From Hyphomonadaceae bacterium (GTDB lineage Bacteria; Pseudomonadota; Alphaproteobacteria; Caulobacterales; Aquidulcibacteraceae): DNA of 9,882 bases. The stretch is from assembly GCA_025458365.1 (NCBI GenBank), contig JALOSP010000107.1, forward strand, positions 1 to 9,882. Reading direction: 5' to 3'. Below the pieces are notes generated by a model that saw only the letters and a list, made by a program, of their open reading frames with translations, was not told the origin of the DNA and searched no databases. Of the stretch, positions 1 to 6,094 are shown piece after piece (the first letter of the stretch is position 1; each line of letters begins with the position of its first letter). The position numbers were made by a program, and so were the translations under genes.

Positions 1-1
1 C

Positions 2-52
2 GCAGGTCTGATGGTCGCAGCCGCAGCGTTCGGGATCGCTGCCACCTGGTAG
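2..52 (+). CDS. C-terminal end of an unidentified, possibly membrane, protein (5' truncated by window edge)
   Basis: One frame is open from the left edge and closes at TAG 50-52, giving 16 residues that end in AAAAFGIAATW. The run of Ala, Gly, Val, Ile and Phe would suit the end of a transmembrane helix. The stop falls 2 bp from the stop of the convergent carbonic anhydrase gene, the tight end-to-end packing expected of two real genes. Too little is visible to assign a family, and the frame could be open by chance. The sequence to the left of the window would settle it. Confidence 0.4.
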   Translation, partial: AGLMVAAAAFGIAATW

Positions 53-54
53 CT

Positions 55-714
55 TCAGACTGCGGCAAACACCCCGCTTGCCGGGTCGCGCCAGTGCAAC
101 TCGCCCGAGCCGATGGAAAACCATGCCCCGTGAAGCTCCAGCGTCCCTGCGGCGAGGGCATCGGCCACGAATGGAAACCCTGACAGGTTCTTCAGGCTTT
201 CAGCCACCACTTCTTCTTCCATCACCCGCTGCATCGGGTCATCGTGGCCGACGCCATGGCCGTGGGTGCAGCGGTTCACGGCCCGCTCGCGCGCCGGGGT
301 CAGAAGCTCGACCCACGGCCCCAGGAATTCGCCGCCGACCGGATCGCCGTCGCGCGCCTCGATGCTGGCCTTGATCCCGCCGCACCCGGCATGGCCCATG
401 ACCACGATCATCGCCACCTTCAGCGACTTCACGGCAAACTCGACTGCCGCCGAGACACCATGCACGCCTGGCTGTCCGTCCGCCTCGATGTAGGGCGGCA
501 CCAGATTGGCCACATTGCGCACCGTAAACAGCGTGCCCGGCGCAGCTTCGAAAATGTCGCCGGGGTCGCAGCGGCTGTCAGCGCAGGAAATCACCATGAT
601 CCGCGGCGACTGACTGTCGCCCAGGGCCTCATACAGGGCGGCTTGCTGGGGATAGCGTGCGGTGCGGAAGCGGTGATAGCCGCTGACCAGAGCTTGATAG
701 GCGTGCTTGGGCAT
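55..714 (-). CDS. Beta-class carbonic anhydrase
   Basis: Interconverts CO2 and bicarbonate in the cytoplasm with a catalytic zinc, supplying bicarbonate to carboxylases and helping pH balance. The 219-residue protein carries the beta-class signatures: CADSR at residues 44-48, giving zinc ligand Cys44 and the Asp46/Arg48 dyad, and HAGCGG with ligands His108 and Cys111. Length is normal for bacterial beta-CAs of about 200-230 residues. The start at 714 gives the usual family N-terminus (MPKHAYQALVSGYHRFR) and is preceded by a weak purine-rich stretch (GAGAAAGA). No signal peptide is visible. The gene stands alone, divergent from the small gene at 847 across 132 bp and convergent with whatever ends at 52. 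The family is certain from the motifs; the name can/cynT is not decided by the sequence. Confidence 0.95.
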   Translation of the reverse strand: MPKHAYQALVSGYHRFRTARYPQQAALYEALGDSQSPRIMVISCADSRCDPGDIFEAAPGTLFTVRNVANLVPPYIEADGQPGVHGVSAAVEFAVKSLKVAMIVVMGHAGCGGIKASIEARDGDPVGGEFLGPWVELLTPARERAVNRCTHGHGVGHDDPMQRVMEEEVVAESLKNLSGFPFVADALAAGTLELHGAWFSIGSGELHWRDPASGVFAAV

Positions 715-846
715 GGTCTTTCTCGTCTGCCTGCTTGCTGCGGTCTGGGCTGGCGGGCGTCAAGCCCAGTGACCAGTGATCAGCGAACAGAGTGCGCACA
801 AGCCGTACCTTGTCCCACCGCCACCGGTCACGCCCAGACTGGCCTG

Positions 847-1185
847 ATGACAGACGCGCCCGACACCCCCGCACGCCGAGACCCATCACACCTGATGAAT
901 GCCGCCCTGTCCGGCGCGGACGAGGCTATTGCCGCCGGCGATCCGGCCAGCGCCGAGCGTTGGCTGAAAGTTGCCCGGCAAGCCACGGCGATGGAACAGG
1001 ATGTGGCAGGCGCCCGCCAACGGCAGGCCGAAGCCGACCCTGCGGCCAGGCTGGCAGCTTACCGCGCCAGACGCGAGGCGATCCTCGCGGTCATCGGGCG
1101 CAGACTGGACCGGCTGGCAGCCTTGCCGGATGATGAGCCAGTCGAGCGCCTGCCGCTCAAACCCCGACCCGCCGACCCCATGTAG
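847..1185 (+). CDS. Small hypothetical protein, 112 aa, charged and Ala-rich
   Basis: I do not recognise a family. The frame is open further upstream, but that part is antisense to carbonic anhydrase, so the ATG at 847, just outside it, is the sensible start. There is no good Shine-Dalgarno. The predicted protein is soluble and mostly helical. Residues about 15-50 (NAALSGADEAIAAGDPASAE onward) resemble a single helix-turn-helix repeat of TPR type, residues 50-80 are rich in Arg, Glu and Ala, and the C-terminus is a Pro/Arg tail. No signal peptide, membrane segment or cysteine motif is visible. It lies 102 bp ahead of pyruvate kinase on the same strand and could be co-transcribed with it. Codon use is GC-rich like its neighbours, which supports a real gene, but the call rests mainly on the open frame. 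Confidence 0.6.
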   Translation: MTDAPDTPARRDPSHLMNAALSGADEAIAAGDPASAERWLKVARQATAMEQDVAGARQRQAEADPAARLAAYRARREAILAVIGRRLDRLAALPDDEPVERLPLKPRPADPM

Positions 1186-1189
1186 TTTT

Positions 1190-1287
1190 GCAACAGAGGG
1201 ATTTGCACCCTCCCCCTAGCCGCTGTCATCCAAACGCGGCATGGTGCCGCGTGGCAGGCCGCAACAGTGCGGGCCGATGGGTAGGGG
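1190..1287 (+). promoter_or_regulatory. pyk upstream region with perfect 8-bp hairpin
   Basis: The 102-bp gap holds two inverted repeats. GAGGG and CCCTC (about 1201-1217) flank a short A/T-richer loop just after the small gene's stop and could be a weak terminator, although no T-tract follows. ACGCGGCA (1234-1241) and TGCCGCGT (1245-1252) form a perfect 8-bp stem with a 3-nt loop, 35 bp before the pyk ATG. Without a U-run the second is better seen as a 5' UTR structure or a protein site than a terminator. A 16-codon ORF starts inside it (ATG 1241) and ends at TGA 1289-1291, overlapping the pyk start codon. I see no convincing promoter. Confidence 0.35.
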
Positions 1288-2709
1288 ATGATCGTGACGG
1301 CACGTCGGGCAAAAATTGTTGCAACGCTTGGGCCGGCAAGCCGGTCGCTGGACATGATTACCGAACTGGCGCGGGCGGGTGCCGATGTTTTCCGGTTCAA
1401 TTTCTCCCACGGCACCCACGCCGACCACAAGGAAACCATGGAGATGGTGCGCAAGGTGGCCCACCGCCTGCGCCGTCCGCTGGCCGTGCTGGCCGATCTT
1501 CAGGGTCCGAAGTTCCGCATCGGTCAGGTGAAGGAAGGCGGCGTCCTCCTGAAAAAGGGTGAGCGGATCGTGCTCGACATGCACAAGACGCCGGGCGACT
1601 GGACCCGGCTGCCACTGCCGCACAAGATCGTGTTCGAAGCCCTGAAGCCTGGCGACGATATCCTGATTGACGACGGCAAGGTCCGGCTGAAAGTCGAAAC
1701 TGTCGGCGAATACGTGGCCACGTGCCGGATCGTGCAGTCTGGTATGGTGTCTGACCGCAAGGGCGTGAACCTGCCGGGCACGCAGCTTGCGCTGTCGCCG
1801 CTGACGCCAAAGGACCGCAAGGATCTGGTGGCTGCCCTCGATCTGGGCGTGGACTTTGTCGCCCTGTCCTTTGTCCAGCGCGCCGCGGACATGGCCGAAT
1901 TGCGCAAGCTGGTGGCTGGCCGGGCACGGGTTCTGGCCAAGATCGAAAAGCCCCAGGCGCTGGACCAGCTTGATGAGATCCTTGACCTGTGTGACGCCGT
2001 CATGGTCGCCCGTGGCGATCTGGGGGTGGAACTGGCACCCGAAGAGGTGCCGATCGCCCAGAAGTCCATCGTGCGTGCCGCCCGTGCGCGCGGCATCCCG
2101 GTGATCGTGGCAACCCAGATGCTGGACTCGATGATGGTCAATGCCACGCCGACCCGGGCCGAAGCCTCTGACGTGGCGCACGCTGCCTATGAAGGCGCCG
2201 ATGCGCTGATGCTGTCGGGCGAGACGGCAGCGGGCAGCTTTCCGGCAGAGTCAGTGGCCATGATGGACAGGATCATCCGGCGCGTGGAAAGCGATCCGCG
2301 CTGGCCCGAACTGGTGACGGTCGAAGGTCAGGGCAAGGAAGACCGCGACGCCGACCCGATCGCGCTGGCCGCAACCGTGGCGGCAGACGCCTCGCGCGCC
2401 TGTGCGCTGATTGCCTACACTGCCACGGGCTCCACCCCGATGCGGCTCGCCCGTGAACGCCCGATGCAACAGCTTGTCGCGCTGACGCCAGACCCGGCGG
2501 TTGCGCGGCGTCTGGCGCTGGTCTGGGGCATCATGAGCCGGATCGCGCCCGACCCGACCGGCATCGAGGATATGGTGGCCCATGCCTCGGCGGCGGCCTC
2601 CAACCTGAAGCTGGGCAAGAAGGGCGACCGGCTGGTCGTGGTGGCAGGCGTGCCATTCGGCACACCGGGCAGCACCAATCTGATCCGGATGGCACGGATT
2701 GGCGGGTAG
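1288..2709 (+). CDS. pyk: Pyruvate kinase
   Basis: Transfers phosphate from phosphoenolpyruvate to ADP, the last step of lower glycolysis/Entner-Doudoroff, in the cytoplasm. The 473-residue protein matches the family's usual length of about 470-480. Visible landmarks are KIVATLGPAS at residues 9-18, the substrate/metal segment FRFNFSHG (Arg36, Asn38, Ser40), QGPKFRIG at 72-79, the active-site block LAKIEKPQ with Lys218 and Glu220, metal ligand Asp244 in ARGDLGVE, and the conserved TQMLDSM and LSGETAAG stretches. The B domain lies at about residues 75-170 and the C-terminal allosteric domain after about 340. The start at 1288 gives the standard N-terminus; the purine run just before it (TAGGGG) is too close to the ATG for ideal Shine-Dalgarno spacing. 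Transcription ends at the terminator at 2725-2758. Allosteric type (AMP or sugar phosphate) cannot be read with confidence. Confidence 0.97.
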   Translation: MIVTARRAKIVATLGPASRSLDMITELARAGADVFRFNFSHGTHADHKETMEMVRKVAHRLRRPLAVLADLQGPKFRIGQVKEGGVLLKKGERIVLDMHKTPGDWTRLPLPHKIVFEALKPGDDILIDDGKVRLKVETVGEYVATCRIVQSGMVSDRKGVNLPGTQLALSPLTPKDRKDLVAALDLGVDFVALSFVQRAADMAELRKLVAGRARVLAKIEKPQALDQLDEILDLCDAVMVARGDLGVELAPEEVPIAQKSIVRAARARGIPVIVATQMLDSMMVNATPTRAEASDVAHAAYEGADALMLSGETAAGSFPAESVAMMDRIIRRVESDPRWPELVTVEGQGKEDRDADPIALAATVAADASRACALIAYTATGSTPMRLARERPMQQLVALTPDPAVARRLALVWGIMSRIAPDPTGIEDMVAHASAAASNLKLGKKGDRLVVVAGVPFGTPGSTNLIRMARIGG

Positions 2710-2724
2710 GCGTCGGGGGCGGAT

Positions 2725-2758
2725 AAGGAGCGCGCAGCCGGTGCTGCGCGCTTCTTTT
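2725..2758 (+). terminator. Intrinsic terminator of pyk
   Basis: A 14-bp stem, with one G-U pair, is made by 2725-2738 and 2743-2756. Its core GCGCGCAGC / GCTGCGCGC closes a CGGT tetraloop, and the 3' arm runs into TTCTTTT. It starts 15 bp after the pyk stop. This is a textbook Rho-independent terminator and isolates pyk from the ilv leader. Confidence 0.92.
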
Positions 2759-2816
2759 CGGGTTGGAAATACTTAATCACGCGGTTCTGGCGCAATGAAT
2801 AACCCCAAACCCGGCC

Positions 2817-2845
2817 TTGACCCGACAGTGACGAAAGTTTATTCC
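2817..2845 (+). promoter_or_regulatory. Putative promoter of the ilvB leader
   Basis: TTGACC at 2817-2822 (5 of 6 to TTGACA) and TATTCC at 2840-2845 (weak -10) are separated by exactly 17 bp. A transcript would begin about 7 nt later, at or next to the ATG of the leader ORF at 2852. Position and spacing support it; the -10 match is poor. Confidence 0.5.
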
Positions 2846-2851
2846 AATCTC

Positions 2852-2914
2852 ATGTCTGATCGCCGCACACGTCTGCTTGTACGACCGCCACATGGGGCTG
2901 CCCGCTTGATCTGA
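2852..2914 (+). CDS. Putative leader peptide (20 aa) of the ilv attenuator
   Basis: The ORF runs ATG 2852 to TGA 2912-2914 and encodes a 20-residue Arg-rich peptide with the run Leu-Leu-Val (CTG CTT GTA) at residues 8-10 and Leu-Ile as its last two residues. Regulatory codons of the pathway product placed just before a U-tract hairpin are the hallmark of attenuation by ribosome stalling. No Shine-Dalgarno precedes the ATG, but the predicted start of transcription coincides with it, so translation may be leaderless, as described for trpL in Sinorhizobium. The frame extends upstream to ATG 2795 (39 aa), which is less likely if the promoter call is right. Attenuation of ilvBN has been reported in Caulobacter as I recall, which supports the reading. 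Confidence 0.5.
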   Translation: MSDRRTRLLVRPPHGAARLI

Positions 2915-2970
2915 GCGCGCAGATTTCCGTGTGGCGAAACCAGTCCGAGGCGCTTGAAGGCGCCTTTTTT
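2903..2970 (+). terminator. Attenuator of ilvB: terminator with competing antiterminator
   Basis: AGGCGC (2948-2953) pairs with GCGCCT (2960-2965) around a 6-nt loop, followed by T2966-T2970: a compact Rho-independent terminator 45 bp before the ilvB start. TGAGCGC (2912-2918), overlapping the leader stop codon, can instead pair with GCGCTTG (2950-2956), breaking the terminator stem. CGCTT (2903-2907) can pair with GAGCG (2913-2917), which would sequester the antiterminator strand. This 1:2, 2:3, 3:4 arrangement is the classical attenuator layout. The terminator is clear; the alternative pairs are short and inferred by eye. Confidence 0.65.
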
Positions 2971-3015
2971 CTTGCCTGAACATCCAACATCCTACCTGTA
3001 GCCGGATCACCATCG

Positions 3016-4736
<1,721 letters not shown>

Positions 4737-4759
4737 TCACAGGACCGCGGACCTTTGGG

Positions 4760-5020
4760 TTACCCACCCACAGCCTTCGCCAGCACGTCATTCATCCGTG
4801 TCTGCCAGCCGGGTCCACCGGCCTTGAAGGCATCGACCACGTCAGCATCTAGCCGCAAGGTCACCTGCTTCTTGGCTGCGTTTCCCAAAGGCGGGCGCCC
4901 CATGCGGGTCAATGTGCCCTTGGCTGCACGGACGACCTTGCCGCCCTCACGGATTTCGGCGCGGGCAAAGAAGTCTCCGGTCAATTCCGGGGCATCATCC
5001 GGGTCAGTCCAATCAGACAT
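4760..5020 (-). CDS. brnA: BrnA-type antitoxin
   Basis: DNA-binding antitoxin that neutralises BrnT and represses their shared promoter. The 86-residue protein has an acidic N-terminus (MSDWTDPDDAPELTGDFF) followed by GRPPLGNAAKKQVTLRLD and a GWQTRMNDVL stretch, the ribbon-helix-helix C-terminus typical of BrnA. The start at 5020 overlaps the brnT stop by 8 bp and has a strong ribosome binding site (AAGGAG, 7-8 nt upstream), typical of translational coupling with more antitoxin than toxin. Its 3' end converges on ilvB with 23 bp between the stops. The last 165 nt are duplicated at 5723-5887. Confidence 0.88.
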   Translation of the reverse strand: MSDWTDPDDAPELTGDFFARAEIREGGKVVRAAKGTLTRMGRPPLGNAAKKQVTLRLDADVVDAFKAGGPGWQTRMNDVLAKAVGG

Positions 5021-5270
5021 GAGCCATCTCCTTCTTGTAAGCGTGTCGCATGGAAATCACGCGCACCACGCCGCCACGATCTACATGCACAATCACCACG
5101 GCTCGTCTTTCAAGATAGCCGTAGGTGATCAACCGTTCCTCACCATAGTCTTGCCGGTCATCGACCAGTGTGTAGGTCCGACCGGCAAAGACTCGAGGCG
5201 CATCGAGAAAATCCAAGGCGCGATGGCGCAGCGTTGCGTCACGCTTGGCCGGATCAAACTCGATCTCCAT
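5013..5270 (-). CDS. brnT: BrnT-type ribonuclease toxin
   Basis: Type II toxin of the RelE-like fold that cleaves RNA and stops growth until bound by BrnA. The 85-residue protein shows the family pattern: MEIEFDPAKRDATLRHRALDF at the N-terminus with the usual F-D-P-A-K, then the GEERLITYGYLERRAVVIVHV core, and RVISMRHAYKKE at the C-terminus, equivalent to the common R-I-I-S-A-R-x-A motif (Met replaces Ala). Length fits the family (85-100 aa). No Shine-Dalgarno precedes ATG 5270; the promoter predicted at 5278-5306 would start transcription almost at the ATG, so translation may be leaderless. It is first in the operon with brnA. All expected regions are present, so it is probably active. Confidence 0.88.
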   Translation of the reverse strand: MEIEFDPAKRDATLRHRALDFLDAPRVFAGRTYTLVDDRQDYGEERLITYGYLERRAVVIVHVDRGGVVRVISMRHAYKKEMAHV

Positions 5271-5277
5271 AACGACA

Positions 5278-5306
5278 TATGTAGTTACATTAATTCAGAC
5301 AGTCAA
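5278..5306 (-). promoter_or_regulatory. brnTA promoter and putative BrnA operator
   Basis: On the minus strand TTGACT (5306-5301, 5 of 6 to consensus) and TACATA (5283-5278) are 17 bp apart. An inverted repeat, ATGTA-GT-TACAT at 5279-5290, overlaps the -10, the expected place for an autorepressor of ribbon-helix-helix type. Predicted transcription begins within 1-3 nt of the brnT ATG. The repeat is seen directly; its use by BrnA is inferred. Confidence 0.55.
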
Positions 5307-5350
5307 GCGGAGCGACCCCGGTCCGGACGCCCATCCATCGCAGTCCGGAT

Positions 5351-5368
5351 GGTGCATCAAGTTGCACC
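5351..5368 (-). repeat. Small perfect inverted repeat after the HicB remnant
   Basis: GGTGCA (5351-5356) and TGCACC (5363-5368) flank a 6-nt loop and abut the remnant's stop codon at 5369-5371. No T-run follows on the minus strand, so it is at best a weak terminator. Just beyond it, CCATCC/GGATGG makes another 6-bp inverted repeat around 5331-5352. Confidence 0.35.
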
Positions 5369-5535
5369 CTACCGCCGTCCCTCGATCTCGTTACGGGCTG
5401 CTTGTGCGAGGAACGCACTGCGTGTCACCTTGCGGTTTTTTGCGGCCAGATTGATTGCGGCCAGCAGTGCGCCATCGACGGAGATATTGACCCGGACCGG
5501 TGCCGTGGGTGCCCCAATCAGGGCCAGGCAGTGAT
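5369..5535 (-). pseudogene. 3' remnant of a HicB-like antitoxin
   Basis: The last 41 codons read RVNISVDGALLAAINLAAKN and then RKVTRSAFLAQAARNEIEGRR, which matches the C-terminal ribbon-helix-helix part of HicB-type antitoxins (VNISLPxxLLxxID...GLTRSAFLAxAA). The expected N-terminal partially degraded RNase-H-like domain of about 80 residues is absent. Upstream the frame runs into the palindromic repeat that starts at 5538, whose translation (TPPPQPLPTGGRG) is low-complexity repeat DNA. No hicA toxin is present. The natural reading is an antitoxin gene truncated by repeat insertion or recombination. It could alternatively belong to a CopG-like antitoxin, since only the RHH part survives. Confidence 0.55.
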
Positions 5536-5537
5536 AG

Positions 5538-5560
5538 CCCCTCCCCCCTGTGGGGAGGGG
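5538..5560. repeat. C/G-rich palindromic repeat, copy 1
   Basis: A perfect 9-bp stem, CCCCTCCCC (5538-5546) with GGGGAGGGG (5552-5560), closes a CCTGT loop and is followed by TTGGGGTGGGGG. This type of element is common between genes in alphaproteobacterial genomes and resembles REP/BIME sequences. It directly replaces the 5' part of the HicB remnant. Confidence 0.75.
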
Positions 5561-5639
5561 TTGGGGTGGGGGTGTGACTGGGAAAAGCGCGTTTGGTTTC
5601 AAATTGCGGGATCAATGGAAGCATCACTTCATCCCCCGC

Positions 5640-5664
5640 CCCCTTCCCCATCAAGGGGAAGGGG
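5640..5664. repeat. C/G-rich palindromic repeat, copy 2 (inverted relative to copy 1)
   Basis: A perfect 10-bp stem, CCCCTTCCCC (5640-5649) with GGGGAAGGGG (5655-5664), closes an ATCAA loop. The C-rich flank (ATCCCCCGCC) lies to its left, whereas copy 1 has its G-rich flank to the right, so the two face each other across about 80 bp (5561-5639) as a composite inverted pair. I see no gene in those 80 bp. Confidence 0.72.
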
Positions 5665-5722
5665 AGAGAAAACGGCGTCGCTGCTGTTCGACACCATTCC
5701 GCCCTGCATGCTCCAATTGCCC

Positions 5723-6004
5723 CTACCCACCCACAGCCTTCGCCAGCACCTCATTCATCCTGGTCTGCCAGCCGGGTCCACCGGCCTTGAAGGCATCGAC
5801 GACTTCAGGATCCAGCCGCAAGGTCACCTGTTTCTTGGCGGCGTTTCCCAAGGGCGGGCGCCCCATACGGGTCTGTGTGCCTTTGGCGTGATTTTCGCGC
5901 AGGAGCGCGGCTGGCCCCAGCAGCCCTGAAAGGAGCACGGGCAACAAGCGCACCAGGCGCTCTTTGATGCGCGCTGCAAGCGCGCGGTCCAGTCGTGATC
6001 TCAT
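5723..6004 (-). pseudogene. Duplicated brnA 3' end fused to unrelated 5' sequence
   Basis: Positions 5723-5887 match 4760-4924 (the 3' part of brnA) without gaps at about 91% (15 differences in 165 by my count), including the GRPPLGNAAKKQVTLRLD and GWQTRMNEVL segments. To the 5' side homology ends abruptly at about 5888. The frame continues into some 40 unrelated residues with a hydrophobic run (LVRLLPVLLSGLLGPAALL), up to a possible ATG at 6004, for a 93-residue chimera. No Shine-Dalgarno and no brnT partner accompany it. Most substitutions are silent or mild, so the copy was recently under selection or arose recently. It could be a dead fragment or an orphan RHH protein still able to bind BrnT or the brnTA operator. 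Confidence 0.6.
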
Positions 6005-6033
6005 TGGACAATGCGACGGCTTCAGCCAACACC

Positions 6034-6074
6034 GCTCCCGCCCTTCGGGCACCTCCCCCACTGGGCGGGGGAGG
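6034..6074. repeat. C/G-rich palindromic repeat, copy 3, next to the nrdA stop
   Basis: CCTCCCCC (6052-6059) and GGGGGAGG (6067-6074) form a perfect 8-bp stem with a 7-nt loop, and GCCC-TTC-GGGC (about 6040-6050) makes a smaller hairpin beside it. It starts 20 bp beyond the nrdA stop on the transcribed strand. There is no T-run, so it may stabilise the 3' end of the nrdA message or slow transcription rather than terminate it. It resembles copies 1 and 2 in composition and layout. Confidence 0.65.
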
Positions 6075-6094
6075 AAAGTGGCGAGTTCACCCCC

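Noticed and set aside
244..846. Upstream extension of the small gene at 847
   Set aside because: This part of the frame is mostly antisense to carbonic anhydrase and has no ribosome binding site; only the part from 847 is kept.
1190..1225. tRNA-like 3' end (GCAACAGAGGGATTTGCACCC)
   Set aside because: No cloverleaf, anticodon arm or acceptor stem can be drawn; more likely a weak hairpin after the small gene.
1216..2181. 321-aa open frame on the minus strand
   Set aside because: Lies antisense to pyruvate kinase; a by-product of high GC codon use, with a composition rich in His, Arg and Gln and no family pattern.
4755..5534. 259-aa open frame on the plus strand across the TA region
   Set aside because: Antisense to brnA, brnT and the HicB remnant, all of which have recognisable products and, for brnA, a ribosome binding site.
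5538..6074. CRISPR array suggested by recurrent palindromes
   Set aside because: Only three dissimilar copies, irregular spacing and no uniform spacers or cas genes.
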